Shown here: positions 1-11,672 of the stretch, in pieces
Numbering within the stretch: position 1 is the stretch's first letter
Layout: every line of letters begins with the position of its first letter
NCBI GenBank assembly: GCA_023213315.1
Contig: JAKCPI010005038.1
Span: 1-64,000, forward strand
From: Euborellia annulipes
Taxonomy: Eukaryota > Arthropoda > Insecta > Dermaptera > Anisolabididae
Direction of reading: 5' to 3'
Length of the DNA: 64,000 nt
Notes under the pieces: generated by a model
Database searches by the model: none
What the model was told of the DNA's origin: nothing
Seen by the model: the letters and a program-made list of their open reading frames with translations, nothing else
Made by a program: the position numbers and the translations under genes

Positions 1-982
1 TTAAATTCATATTTATACCAGTTCCGGTTATTCATGCATGGAGAGAGGGAATTTCGATGTATCAAATATCAAACTTGTAATGAAATTTTTTTTATAACTC
101 TCCTACGATTATTATATTACTTCTGTTTTAATGAGAAGGGTGGGAAAATGTTAAAAGATTTAATCAGATTTTCGAAAAATTTAATTATTTAAAAAATTTT
201 GTTTCTTTCTTTAAAAAAAAAATTCCTTTGAACTCTCAAATATTTTATTTCTTAAATAATTCCTTCCTACTTCCTTTTATGTTCTAAAATATATAATTAA
301 ACTAAATTTAAAACACTCTTTGCTAGCGTTTTATATGGAAAAGAAAATTTTTTTCTTTCGGTTTATTTTAATAGTATAGTAGAAGAATATGAATGCATAC
401 ATATGAAATACGTATAATTATATTATTTTAAATGAATTTAATATACAAAGGAAAATTCGTGCTGCATATAATTCAACTAGCTTTGCAAAAAATTTCCATA
501 ACAAGGATATAAATTCATCGAATTTACGTCATATCTGCATTAAAAGTGAAATTAATGGGCGAACTAGGCATATTTAGTTAACGTTATAGGTTACGGTTAT
601 CCTGAAATATAGTTTTGCGCCCTGCACGTATTTATGAATGAATAATGACAATCAAATGAAATTTGTTTTGCTGCGTCATACTTTAATACAAGGCTATTTT
701 AATCTCTCTCTCTCTCTTCTCTGTACCTGAAATGGAGGAAGTCTGTTGTGTTGGTGGGTAGACTGACTGAAGAGCCGCAGCCATCTTACCTGTGAACAAA
801 AAAAAAAATTCAATAGATTTAGTTATTTATTTTTATAAACATCGAAATAGGCTTTTGATTATTTTCACCTTAGGCGCTTATTCATCATCGTAAAATAAAA
901 TAGGGAAGAGTTATTTATTTCTATTTTCAATCAAGTGTTACTAGAGGAAAATGCTCAAAACCGGAGACCCATTTTATTTTAT
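1..982. other. AT-rich intergenic DNA, no gene seen
   Basis: No open reading frame of note and no repeat shared with the rest of the window. A short CT microsatellite lies near 703-720, and scattered poly-A/poly-T runs are present. Confidence 0.7.
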
Positions 983-1388
983 TTTCTCTTACCTATGTAT
1001 ATATAATATATATATGGAGAGAAAGTATTGGATTCATGACAAAAATTCGATGTCGAGATTTTGACGGATATACACGTTTTGATGTCCTCTGAATCCAAAA
1101 AAATGGTTTTCGCGACATGGTCTGTTTGTGTGTGTGTGTGAACAAAATATCTCAAGAACGAAAAGTGCTAGGAGGTTGGAATTTTATATTTAAGTTAAGT
1201 ACCCCCCTGGGACGCGACACGAAGCTTTTGAACAAAATTAGTCAAAGAGTACTAGTACTTTACTGATGTTAGTTTTTCAGTTTTTTTTTCGATTTTTTAA
1301 AAATTCGCTCCAACGATGTTGGAAATGTATTTTCTCATTTTGCCATTGAATTCTTATGAAGACCACTACTCTTGGACTTCAGAGGAAG
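983..1388 (+). repeat. Rep-A dispersed repeat, copy 1
   Basis: Starts with a cttacctatgt/ATATAT/GAGAGAAAG block, then a conserved stretch (ttcgatgtcgag, atacacgttttga, gtgtgtgtgtg), then a 3' part that includes gtactagtacttt and cgctccaacgat. The same order occurs at 7538-7712, 19785-20200, 24005-24390, 25790-26473, 35801-36240, 37540-38240 and 57345-57615 on both strands. No coding potential is visible. Internal palindromes at some copies suggest a non-autonomous DNA element, but clear terminal repeats or target duplications were not found. Confidence 0.8.
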
Positions 1389-1408
1389 ATTCCCATACTT
1401 ATCCCTTG

Positions 1409-1512
1409 CCCTCGGGCTTGGCATAGATGGTAGCGCGCCTGCCTTATATGCAAAGGGTCGAGGGTTCCGATCCTAGGCATTCCAAAGATTTTATTTAAGC
1501 CATTTTGCCAAA
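1409..1512 (+). repeat. SINE-A (tRNA-derived), head part
   Basis: Begins ccctcgggcttgg and contains a tRNA-like A box (region tggtagcgcgcc) and a B box (gggttccgatcc). It continues into the family body ttttatttaagccattt. Other copies lie at 3418-3525, 28022-28242, 34142-34674, 43085-43163, 50764-50969, and partly at 40060-40140 and 53114-53178. The internal RNA polymerase III promoter boxes and dispersed copies identify a SINE. The 3' tail is missing here. Confidence 0.85.
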
Positions 1513-3417
1513 ATTGGATAAACCGAGCGCTTAACTACAGAGTGGAGGAGGGTAAACTATTGTTTATATTTTAAATAGCCAGGAGCGTGGGGTCCACTTT
1601 AGAGGGAGGTAAGAACAAAATGTAATATTTTAAGTTCGTAAATTCACTGAAGAAAAGGGTTAAATAAAAAAGAAATTTAGAAATTTTATAGACCATTTTA
1701 ATTAGAATAATCTTATTAAGAAATTTATTATTCCAAACACACATATAGAGGAAAAAAAGTAGTAAAAATTAAAAGTTGAAGAGCTATTAAAAATTTGTAG
1801 AAGTTCTTGATGGAGCCGGATTTTAAGTAAGGCCATTGAAAATATAAATAAAACTAATAAATAGCAATTAAAAATCCATCAGAAATGAAAAAGAAGAAAT
1901 CGTTTACAAAAAAAAATATCTTTAAACGTTAAATTTAATTACACATTGAAATAATCATCAACATTAAACTAACTTTTGTTTTAAAAATTTAATTATTGGG
2001 AATTGAAATTTCTCTAAAGTATATATTTTATGAGATTTTTGTCCATCCCGGTATATATAGCCTATTTGGACAAAAAATTAAAAAAGTTTTCCTTTAATAG
2101 TGAAAATAAAATAATTATATCATTAAATGATGAAAATGATGTTTTTTGAATTTCTAAATCATTTTAATTATATTTCAAAATTTTTCCTAAAACCCTCCAG
2201 GGAATGAATTAAAAAAAAAACTTAAATTATAAATAAATAAAAAGGAAAATTTGTCATACATTTCTAACAGAGTTGTTTTCATTAATTTCATGTTTTTATT
2301 AATAAATTATTATTTATTAAATAATTTGTTGATATGTTTTTTTTTCATTTGATAGAAATCATTTTAAAATGATCTGATAAAATATAATTCTGATTTATTT
2401 AATTTCAGGTTGTAAAATGTTTTTCCATTTTATATATAAATCAAATAAAAGGTACTGCTAAGCTCCGTTCTTGCTTGTTATGTGGATAGTTTTATACTAA
2501 AATGAAAAAATTGTGTATGGTGAAAAATAAAAATTCCGAATGGCTAACAAAGAAAAAAATTCCTTTTTCCCAGCAAAAAAAACAAAAAAAAAAAAAAAAA
2601 AAAATTGGGGATCAATTGGAAAAAAAAGGCAAACAAAAAAAAGATCATCAGCTGGTGCAGGTAAATTTTTAAAGTGAAGAAGTTGATAAAAAAAAATTTC
2701 GATGAGTATGGGGAGAGAATGCTTTTTTGGTATTTATTTTAATATCCTGTATACAAAAATTTTGTTATCTTTTTGTACTATATTTAAAATAATGCGCTGG
2801 ATTGACTGTCTGAATCACCCTATAAAGATGTGAAAAAATTTTCTTATATAAGTGCTATATAAATATAAACAAAGAAAAAGAATTATTAGGTTTTTTTGAT
2901 AAAAAAAAGTTAATTAAATTTTTTTTAATTATTTTTCTTTAGGAAAAATAATTTTTCAAAACAATTTTAGTTTTCCTGTTATCATTAAAAAGACTAAATT
3001 TTGCGACAAAAAAACTTAAAAAAAAATACAGAGAAATGATTCTCAATGTGAAATTCATTTCAAATTGTGTTTATTTTATAATTCAATATTTATGCAGAGT
3101 TGGAGGAAAAAAAAATTTCCCCATCCTTTAGAATTTCACTAAGAAAATAAATATGTTTTATACTCCCTCAGAAAATCAAACATGACCTAAAAAAAAAATG
3201 TTTGTTGAACCCTTAATCTCATCGCATTGAGAAAATGTAAATAAAATATAATATCGAGAATGTTAAGAATATCAATTTTTACTTTCTAATAATAAATAAA
3301 TAAAGTTTTGTCACCAGAGAAATGAATTAAAATAATTTTCATAAAATGATCTTTATTAGTTTTTATTACTTTCTCTTTTCTTATATATGTAATATATTAA
3401 TGTTTAATGTAATTAAT
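1513..3417. other. AT-rich intergenic DNA, no gene seen
   Basis: Low-complexity A+T sequence with long A runs (for example near 2580-2604). No shared repeat or supported reading frame was recognised. Confidence 0.65.
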
Positions 3418-3525
3418 TTGGTATCCAAATGGCTTAAATAAAAACCTCGGACTGCCTGGGATCCGATCCCTCGACTCTTGGTATACAAGGCAGGCGAGCT
3501 ACCAACTATGCCAAGCCCGAGGGCA
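3418..3525 (-). repeat. SINE-A, minus strand
   Basis: Reverse complement of the SINE-A head: it ends ccaagcccgagggc, with the B box as ggatccgatccctcga and the body as ggtatccaaatggcttaaat. It lies just upstream of the duplicated flank of the long-TIR transposon. Confidence 0.85.
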
Positions 3526-3556
3526 TCAAGCAGCTTTATAAAATAATTCGAACAAT

Positions 3557-4093
3557 GAACTACATCATTTTAAATCAAAAATGATTTTTAATAAGAGCCT
3601 AAAATATATTAGAATCTTTAAATTTTTATTTATCAAAGAGGATTTAATCAAAGAAAAATAAAAAAAATATACCAAGAGGGTGACCAAAAGTCTGTACACC
3701 TCTCCCCCTCCCCAAAAAAAGAAAACTTTAAATAAACTTTTTTCTTTTAGGCAAATTAAAAATTATTAAATAATTAATAAAAATTGATGTCACACCCCAA
3801 CTTATTTGAATAAAAGTAATTATTTTGTTTTTGCGCTGTTTTTTTTTTTTTTTTGGGCTGGAGTGTCTGCTCTGTATACGCCACTGCTTGATGCATTCCA
3901 CACAAATTCAACAAGATGTCTTATTTTTGATTTTTTGATTTTTTTTTTTTAATAAACTTTTTATTTAAATCTTTTATAACTCATGCTGTGAATGAACTTT
4001 TTACATCCCTATTTTATTTCTGGTTTCCTCATTTTAAGAAAGATGTCAAATCTAGTTTTAATAATAAAAAAAAAAAAAACTTTTTAAAAAAGA
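3557..4093 (+). repeat. Direct-repeat flank D1 of the long-TIR transposon
   Basis: About 535 bp starting gaactacatcatttt and ending at the run aaaaaagaaa. It is near-identical, apart from small indels, to 6045-6537, in the same orientation. The copy at 6045-6537 runs straight into new flanking DNA (tttaacgacattcg), so it looks like the empty site, whereas D1 runs into the transposon end at ggccctagggg. This could be a genuine duplication, or two haplotypes joined in assembly. Confidence 0.8.
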
Positions 4094-4140
4094 AAGGCCC
4101 TAGGGGTATAAGAATGGTGAAAATGCCCTTGGAACATATT

Positions 4141-4778
4141 TCAATGATACATAGGGGATTTATAGGTACTAATAAAATAATAAGATGCTGAAAGTTTCAG
4201 ATCGCTATCTCAAATGGTTTTTGAGAAAAACCAAAATATGTAAAAATCAGAAAAACATTTTTTCTCAGGAATGGCTGAATCGATTGATTTGAATTTTTGA
4301 TATGTTTTGGGGGCTGACGGTACCTTCTAGGAAAAAAATCAAGACCTATATCGGATCATGACATCCTTGAAAAAAATGGCGTTTTTTTGTTTAATTTTAA
4401 TTTTTAACCTTGATACAATTTTGGCACAAAAATGAAACAATTTTTTTGAAATCCTCATTCAATTTCCTGTAAGTTCATAAGTTCATAAATTCATAAAAAA
4501 GGTACGCCATAGTAGAAAAAAATAAAAACCATTTATTACTCAAATATTGACTTTATATGTTTTGTGCTTTAATCTTGTTTTTTATTGCTTAAGCTTACAC
4601 ATATATTTTCATTTTATTCAAAATAACCAGTTTATATTCATAACATCAAAATTTTTTGCCTAAATCAAAAGTTAAAATTTTTAAATGTCTATAATCATTA
4701 ACTATAATGCTATAAGATAAAAACACTTTTTGATTAATGAATAATAAAAATAAAAACTAATATCAAAAAAGATAAATC
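4141..4778 (+). repeat. Left terminal inverted repeat
   Basis: Left arm of the ~638-bp inverted repeat, with near-identical sequence (a few single-base indels in A runs) to the reverse complement of 5410-6047. The high identity suggests fairly recent activity or gene conversion between the arms. Confidence 0.85.
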
Positions 4779-4794
4779 TACTATATAAATTACT

Positions 4795-5054
4795 CAGGGG
4801 CGTATATAGGGGGGGGCAGGGGGCCCGGACCCCTCCCCCCCGGAATTTCCCAAACACATATACATATATAGGGATATACAGACATCAGCGCAACAAATTT
4901 TTTTCGCAGGATGGAAAACTTTGGTTCCGCAAAAGAAAAAATGTTCCGCAAAAAATTTCGTGTGAAAAAAAATTCAGTTTCTTAAAAAAAAAATTTTTAG
5001 CAGAAAAATTTTTGAGTTCAGGCCCCCCTAAAAAAATTTCTATATACGCCCCTG
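4795..5054. mobile_element. hAT-like MITE with 8-bp target duplication
   Basis: The termini are caggggcgtatatag and ctatatacgcccctg, perfect inverted repeats of about 15 bp. The flanks 4787-4794 and 5055-5062 are both aaattact, an exact 8-bp target-site duplication as made by hAT transposases. The 260-bp interior has C/G tracts and no transposase, so it is non-autonomous. It inserted into the long-TIR transposon just inside the left repeat. A related 3' end lies at about 63730-63824. Confidence 0.92.
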
Positions 5055-5130
5055 AAATTACTATCCAATATGTAAAAGACCATACTAACATACTTAAAGC
5101 TAAGTACACTCTCCCCATATTAATAACAAA

Positions 5131-5424
5131 GTGTATAGATGTTTTAATAAATATAAAAAAAATGCTAATGGACCTAAAGGCATATTAAGACATAGCTGTG
5201 AGTGTGCGAATGGTCTTAAAACAATTGGACGTTGCTCTCACGATGCTGCCATTGTTTATTATTTGTCATACGGAAGATATTTGCCAAAAAATCTGAGGCC
5301 CACTGAAACATTGAGCAAATTATTTGATAAAGACAACGTTTCAATTGTGATTGAAGAAGACAGTGATGAAGACTCTTTAAACGTGATTCTGTATTTTTTA
5401 TTGTTGAAAGATTTATCTTTTTGA
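5131..5424 (+). pseudogene. SWIM zinc-finger transposase fragment (C-terminal remnant)
   Basis: A 97-codon frame preceded immediately by an in-frame stop (tag at 5128). Residues 23-37 read CEC, then GRCSH, giving C23-x-C25-x9-C35-x-H37: the CxC...CxH pattern of a SWIM zinc finger. DAAIVYYLSYGR follows, a context often seen after SWIM fingers in animal transposase-like proteins, then an acidic stretch (EEDSDEDS). SWIM fingers bind DNA or protein and occur in Mutator-type and similar transposases. The catalytic DDE part is missing, and the last ~15 residues run into the right terminal repeat. I therefore read it as a broken transposase tail of the enclosing long-TIR element, not a host gene. 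The finger is clear by eye; the exact transposase family is uncertain. Confidence 0.7.
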
Positions 5425-6047
5425 TATTAGTTTTTATTTTTATTATTCATTAATCAAAAAGTGTTTTTATCTTATAGCATTATAGTTAATGATTATAGAC
5501 ATTTAAAAATTTTAACTTTTGATTTAGGCAAAAAATTTTGATGTTATGAATATAAACTGGTTATTTTGAATAAAATGAAAATATATGTGTAAGCTTAAGC
5601 AATAAAAAACAAGATTAAAGCACAAAACATATAAAGTCAATATTTGAGTAATAAATGGTTTTTATTTTTTCTACTATGGCGTACCTTTTTTTTATGAATT
5701 TATGAACTTATGAACTTACAGGAAATTGAATGAGGATTTCAAAAAAATTGTTTCATTTTTTGTGCCAAAATTGTATCAAGGTTAAAAATTAAAATTAAAC
5801 AAAAAACGCCATTTTTTTCAAGGATGTCATGATCCGATATAGGTCTTGATTTTTTCCCTAGAAGGTACCGTCAGCCCCCAAAACATATCAAAAATTCAAA
5901 TCAATCGATTCAGCCATTCCTGAGAAAAAAATGTTTTTCTGATTTTTACATATTTTGGTTTTTCTCAAAACCATTTGAGATAGCGATCTGAAACTTTCAG
6001 CATCTTATTATTTTATTAGTACCTATAAATCCCCTATGTATCATTGA
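5410..6047 (-). repeat. Right terminal inverted repeat (outer end truncated)
   Basis: Inverted copy of 4141-4778. It stops at cccctatgtatcattga and joins directly to the second copy of the flank, lacking the outermost ~47 bp present on the left. Confidence 0.85.
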
Positions 6048-6537
6048 ACTACATCATTTTCAATCGAAAATGATTTTTAATAAGAGCCTAAAATACTGTA
6101 TATTAGAATCTTTAAATTTTATTTATCAAAGAGGATTTAATCAAAGAAAAATAAAAAAATATACCAAGAGGGTGACCAAAAATCTGATGAACACCTCTCT
6201 CTCCCCCCTCCCAAAAAAAGAAAACTTTTTTCTTTTAGGCAAAATAAAAATTATAAAATAATTAAATAAAATTGATGTCTCCCCCAACTTATTTGAAAAA
6301 AAACTAATTCTTTTTTTTTTTTTGGGCTGGAGTCCTGGGTCCTGTATACGCCACTGCTTGATGCATTCCACACAATTCAACAAGATGTCTTATTTTTGAT
6401 TATTTTTTTTTAATAATCTTTTATAACTCATGCTGTGAATGAACTTTTTACATCCCTATTTTATTTCTGGTTTCCTCATTTTAAGAAAGATGTCAAATCT
6501 AGTTTTAATAATAAAAAAAAAAAACTTTTAAAAAGAA
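6045..6537 (+). repeat. Direct-repeat flank D2 of the long-TIR transposon
   Basis: Second copy of D1 (3557-4093), with several small indels and substitutions, for example a 4-bp insertion near 6100 and a different CT tract near 6190. It ends at the same aaaaagaaa point where D1 meets the transposon, then continues into flank found only here. Reading frames inside it are incidental. Confidence 0.8.
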
Positions 6538-7537
6538 ATTTAACGACATTCGATGGGGTTAATTAGTTAGTTGCCCGTAAGCACAAAACTATAAAAATAT
6601 TAAACAGGTGAATAGAACTTGGGCCAAAATTTCTTAAGATTTTTTTTTTTTTATTTAATAATTTTAATATATTGAAATGTTAATAAGTTTATAAAAGTTA
6701 TGTCATAAAATATTTAATAGCACACAACTAATAGAAGATGAGATGTTACATTAAAAGGATGAAACAATTTTATAGTCAAATAATTTATTATTAGAAGCAT
6801 AGCGTAAGGACAAAACAGGAACTCACACTTTCGGCTATCTATCATAATTAATGACCTTATTACTAACAGATGCAATTTAGAACAATTTTATATATGTTAT
6901 ATTTTTTTGTCTGTAAGTGTATAAATTCGTTGCTGAAAGATAGGCAAGTGACCAATTCACTAAAAGATTTTTTATGCTTCAATTTTTCTCATATATTTTT
7001 ATTTATTACTAATACTATTAAATAATTTTTAGACAGCTGGTAGGCCCCAAGAACAAGGATGTGAGTTGTTTCACATATGTTCTATTGGGATTGTTGGATG
7101 CTGAATTCTATATATTAATATATCATTAATGTAATCGAATTATGACAGATGAAACTGATGTATCAACAATAAATGATGAAGAATAAAAAAACTAAAAAAA
7201 TGTGAAATTAATTTTTCTACTAACCTTTTGTACGAAACTAATAAAAAATCTACATGAAGTGGTGAATTATATCTATAATTTGTGAAAGTGTATGGCGAAA
7301 TAGTCTGTGCGGCAGAAATTGAAGCTTAAAAACAACTTTTGGGCATATGATTGCATTTTATATAATTTTTATTACTTATATAATCTACAATTTTTTTTAG
7401 TTTTATTTGAATTATTATTGAGTTCTATTGTGCACTGGTTGGCATTTTTTGTTGAAAACGATCATAACGTCGTTTCTTGCAATTAGAGATCATCTTTTCA
7501 CTTAAAAATTGAGTGAATATTTTTTTTAATTTTTTGC
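6538..7537. other. AT-rich intergenic DNA, no gene seen
   Basis: No supported reading frame, SINE or terminal-repeat element was recognised in this kilobase. Confidence 0.6.
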
Positions 7538-7712
7538 CTGTCACACCAGATTTTTTGTGTAGACATCTATATTTAGTTTCCCATGTCGCGAAAACCACGT
7601 TTTTGGATTCAGGGGACCTCAAAACGTGTATATCCATCAAAATCTCGACATCGAATTTTTGACATGAATCCAATACTTTCTCTCTATATATATTAACATA
7701 TATAAAGGTGAG
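7538..7712 (-). repeat. Rep-A, 5' part, minus strand
   Basis: Carries cctgtcacaccagatttttt, then the reverse complement of the conserved block (cacgtttttggattcagg, tatccatcaaaatctcgac), ending with the ctctctatatatattaacat / agataaagtaa palindromic end. The 3' part of the family is missing. Confidence 0.8.
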
Positions 7713-8004
7713 ATAAAGTAATAGATGATTGTTAGAGGTTTAGAGTTTTTGTTAAAGAAATATTTCGATAAATTACTTAAAATTTTTAAGCATTTTTTGG
7801 CTCAGTTGTCGGCTTCTGATTTTTTTTTTTTTAGCTTATTTATATCTCCATTATTATCTTGTTTCTTTAAAAAAAAAAGTGCAAAGTGACACTCTGATAT
7901 TAGGAAGATTATTCAATTAATAAAATACCGGTGCTTCTAAACCACTTTTCATAAACTAGATATTATCAATAAATTAGTGTAACGTTACTCTTTTTTTTTT
8001 TTGT

Positions 8005-8108
8005 GAAATTAAAGACTTCCTTTAAAGGTAAAAGATATATCAGAGCCACCGAAACGTCGGCAACAGATTAAAACTAATGTATTGGTCTTAAAGGAAGTCT
8101 TTAATTTC
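8005..8108. repeat. Hammerhead-like inverted-pair fragment
   Basis: The arms gaaattaaagacttccttt and aaaggaagtctttaatttc form a palindrome around a centre with ccgaaacgtcgg. The centre matches the GAAACGTC half of the motif family described at 18108-18540, but no complete CTGANGA half is present. Confidence 0.55.
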
Positions 8109-8645
8109 ATTCTCCTCATATTACATTCACTCTCTTCCTACATATATTAAATATTTATTTTTTTCTTCCCTTTGTGAATGATTAGTATTCCCCTTCTACT
8201 ATCTGTGTGAGATTTGAATTCTAAATCTACAATCAATTTTATTTATTTGATTTAAGCCAAGCGCCAACAGACACAAAAAAAAAATAAAAAATGATCCGAT
8301 TACAACTCTCTTTGAATAATTATTCTTTTTTTATTTATAATGTTATTGGATTGGGCAACGATGTTCTCCATCGAGATTGAGAATGTTGGTGAAAAATGAT
8401 CAGTATTTAAATACTTGTTGGCGAGATTACATTCAGGAGCTCATACCTGATTTGGCAATCTCGAGTTAACCAAGCTAACTTCCGAAAAGCTTTTTTTCTC
8501 TTAACTAATGTTTTTTTTTTTTTTTTTTAATTTATTTCCGACTATGTCACTGAATGGACAGTAAATATAATATTCAAATACATATAACTTAATATATAAA
8601 AAATAAAGTATAGATTTTTTTTTGTATAATTAACACAATCAGATC
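8109..8645. other. Intergenic DNA, no gene seen
   Basis: AT-rich sequence with poly-T runs. Nothing supported. Confidence 0.6.
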
Positions 8646-9058
8646 TATTCTCTAAAAACAGGCATTAAAATTTAAAATAAACATATGGGTATTAAAAAGT
8701 AATGTAAAAACAATCAGCGTTAAAAAATGCTATTCTCTAAACAAAATTTTAACAGCGACTTTAACATGATGCTTTTATTTCAAAGCAATCGAAATCATAA
8801 TCTTACTTTTTAGGTTAAGGACGCCATTTTTATTTTAAACACGACGTTAAAATATTAAAGGCACCCCTAGACATGACATTAATTTTTAACACTATTTACT
8901 AAATGTTAACGCTTTGGCTTTAAAATTTTTGTTTATAGAATAGCTATTTCAGACAAGTAAGTGATTTTGAATAGCATTTTTTAACGCTGATTGTTTTTAC
9001 ATTACTTTTTAACACCCATTTGTTTATTTAAAATTTTAACGTCTGCTTTTAGAGAATA
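8646..9058. mobile_element. Palindromic MITE, copy 1 (~413 bp)
   Basis: The ends tattctctaaaa and ttttagagaata are inverted, and the similarity continues ~90 bp inward: aaaaacaatcagcg on the left, cgctgattgttttt on the right. A second copy with the same order lies at 39605-40020. The tattctctaaa end motif recurs inside the left arm near 8730. No reading frame is present. The target duplication is not clear, so the superfamily is left open. Confidence 0.8.
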
Positions 9059-9600
9059 GACCTGATTAACAGTTAAAGATACCGTATTTAATTTGTCATT
9101 TCGGCAACAAAAATAATGAAAATGTCAACTTGGGTTCTTTCTATATACAAGTAGCTATACTTCTCATTCATTTTAAATAAACAGTTCCAGGGATGGCGCT
9201 TTTTTCAACCGCTTGTTTATTTACTTTGTAAAAAGAACATCTGAAAAATTTCATAGAATTAACACATGTACTTATTCTTTTATATTTTTCACTCTTTAAG
9301 AAGAATTTGCCGTTCTCGGCTTCCTTTTTATAGAATTTGTAGCTATTTTCAATGTTTTGTTGAATGATCAATTGGGAATTTCGTGAATAGTGATAGTCGA
9401 GAAGATTAGATGAAAGGGAATTTCAAAAAGATAATAATTAGAATTTGAGTTGATTCACCATTGTGGATTATATTTATTTGATTTTCAAATAATTAATGAA
9501 AGTAAATTTTTTATAAAAACTATAGCATTCCCAATCATAAATAATTTTAGCCCTCCATTCCACTCTTTATATTATCTTCAAAATATTTAATACAACAGAG

Positions 9601-9956
9601 CAGATGCAGCTAAAATAAAAAGCCTCCGATTTTTACACTCCAACGAGACGTTTCGGGATAATTTTATTTTCCCATCTTCAGTCCTTTAAAATTGTTACTG
9701 TCCCGGAATTGGTCATATGGATATAATACATCTATATTTATGTAATAAAACGGGCGAGTTGTCCCCTCTTATTTGATAAGATAATGATCTCATTCTCACT
9801 AAATAAGTAAAAGGGGAAATATACATGTATTATACCCATATGACCATCTCCGGAATAATAACAATTTTAAAGGACTGAAGATGGAACAATAAAATTATCC
9901 CGAAATGACTCGTTGGATTGTAAAATCGGAGGATTTTTATTTTGGCTGCACATGCT
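9601..9956. mobile_element. Hammerhead-like inverted-pair element (~356 bp)
   Basis: A large imperfect palindrome: cagatgcagctaaaataaaa on the left against tttattttggctgcacatg on the right. Each arm holds one motif pointing outward: minus strand 9647-9681 (CTGAAGAT, stem GGGA...TCCC, GAAACGTC) and plus strand 9875-9908 (a diverged copy). The outer ends carry the ggctgca tail shared by the family. This is compatible with Penelope-like or retrozyme pseudo-LTRs. Confidence 0.7.
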
Positions 9957-10936
9957 CCTCCTTCTGCTATAAACAAACAGCCACTGACTTCATTGATTTG
10001 ATAAATTATTTAATGCAATCTGAACTTATGACCTTTGAATTATGTCTTCTTACTCTGATTTTTTTATTGACAGATTGTTAATAAATTTTTTAATTAAATA
10101 TATAAAACTTAATTCTTCATAAACTAAAAATAAAAGAAAAAAAAAAATAATTTTTATATCTTCTTTGTTCAAAGTCTTAAAAAAAAAGAAAGAATGATAA
10201 TAATTTTACTATTTTTCCTTTGCTTTCTTTATAGATATTGTTTCTATTGTTATATGTTGGTATTATTATGTTAAAATCATCCACAGGGATTTTATTTTCC
10301 TAGTCGCAAATTATTATTAAAAGATATAAAAATTTTTATATTTTTATGCTAACCCAGTTTCCAGTATATATTCACTCAGAATCGAAAAAGAAAAAAAAAT
10401 AAACATATGTCGAATGTAATCTGAGAATGGATTATCAATAAACAATAGATATGTAATATCTATTCGTATGAAAGATATTAAACAGAATAAATTAGAATAA
10501 TTAAATATTATATAGTTCTGATCTCATTAGTGGAATGATAATAGCGTTATCTAACGAAGGAGTATTTCATAGAGCATATAGATACAATACTTTCCTATTT
10601 AATTTTTAATAGGATTTTAAATTATTAATTAAATTTAATTTTAAGTACAAAGTTAAGCGTTATAATAGGATATATAATAAACGTATGTAGACATTTATTA
10701 TTATTAAATATTTATATTTAATATTTAATTTTCTTTATTCATTCAGTTTTTTGCTCGTTTCCGCCACTAGTGGTAATATTAAATATATTTTTTAATTCCC
10801 CCCCCCTCTCTCTCTTGTAGCTCAAAGATAATGTCAATATCAATTACCCTAAACATTTACTCCAAATAAATATCCCTGGATCATATATATCCTAATAAAT
10901 ATAAATATATATCGTTTAATGTTTAATATCCCAAGA
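9957..10936. other. AT-rich intergenic DNA, no gene seen
   Basis: Simple A/T sequence with a C tract and CT repeat near 10799-10816. No feature supported. Confidence 0.6.
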
Positions 10937-11070
10937 CAATGGTTCCCAACCGGTGTGCCCCGGTACACAATTTTCCGCAGGGAGGGAAAAATTTCGTTTT
11001 GCTAGGGAAAAAAAGGAAGGGTCCCCCACTGTGTGACATGTTATCCCAACGCACCTTTGGGTTGCCGTGG
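10937..11070 (+). mobile_element. hAT-like MITE fragment
   Basis: Begins caatggttcccaaccggtg, close to the cagtggttcccaacc terminus common in hAT-like MITEs, and continues with tgtgccccggtacac. The matching right end is only suggested (gggttgccgtgg), and no target duplication was found, so this is probably a truncated copy. Confidence 0.45.
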
Positions 11071-11464
11071 ACTTTTTTAATTAAGAATTAATAGTCGAAC
11101 GTTTCAATATTAATGAAGATCATCCTCAGTAATAAATTAAAAAAAAAAAAAAAAAATAATAATAAAATAAATCGAGTGTGAATGGTCATGAAATATATAA
11201 TTTTCAAATTAAATCATTTAAATTGCCTGTTTCTGCGCTTGAAATCCTCGCTCCCACATTATTTATTTATTTATTCATTCTTCTAATCTACACTACATCT
11301 ACATCTGTGGGTTTATAATTTTATATAAAGAAAATTCGATTAATATTAAAGAAAAATGTTCAGTTATCATTAATTTTAAATTCTCTGCTTTTGACATTTT
11401 TTTTTTTTTTTTTATAAACTTTATTTCGTTAATTTATAAATGTTAATAATATCTAAACAATCCA

Positions 11465-11672
11465 CTCAGGGGCTCACTTTTAGTGAGTACGTGGATGGCG
11501 ACCACGAGTTACCCGAGCTAAGGCTGTCATTTCTTCCTTCAGCCTTTTTTTCCCCTTTTCATATCGTGAGTCGGGTCGGCTTGCTTTTCTATCGGTCTCA
11601 TTTATTTATAAATTAATTTTGCCGACCCCACATAGGGAGAAGGTTAAGATAGAAGAAGAATAATAATATCTA
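11465..11672 (+). repeat. HP-repeat (hairpin-rich dispersed repeat), copy 1
   Basis: Begins ctcaggggctcac and can fold into successive hairpins: CTCAC-tttta-GTGAG, then CGTGG-atggcga-CCACG, then AGTT-acccg-AGCT. It ends with a gaagaagaa tract after a gccgaccccac segment. Eight other copies or fragments lie in the window, all on the plus strand. The first hairpin differs from other copies by paired changes. No coding frame is conserved. The element class is unknown. Confidence 0.85.

Larger units (their letters stand above)
4094..6047. mobile_element. DNA transposon remnant with ~638-bp terminal inverted repeats
   Basis: 4141-4778 is an inverted copy of 5410-6047: tcaatgatacatagggg on the left against cccctatgtatcattga on the right, and gataaatc against gatttatc at the inner limits. 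The left end continues outward for ~47 bp (ggccctaggggtataag) that the right end lacks, so the right terminus is truncated and fused to a second copy of the flank. The centre holds a hAT MITE (4795-5054) and a SWIM zinc-finger reading frame. Very long inverted repeats plus a SWIM finger are typical of Mutator-like and related DDE transposons. The superfamily is inferred, because no catalytic core remains. Confidence 0.75.
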
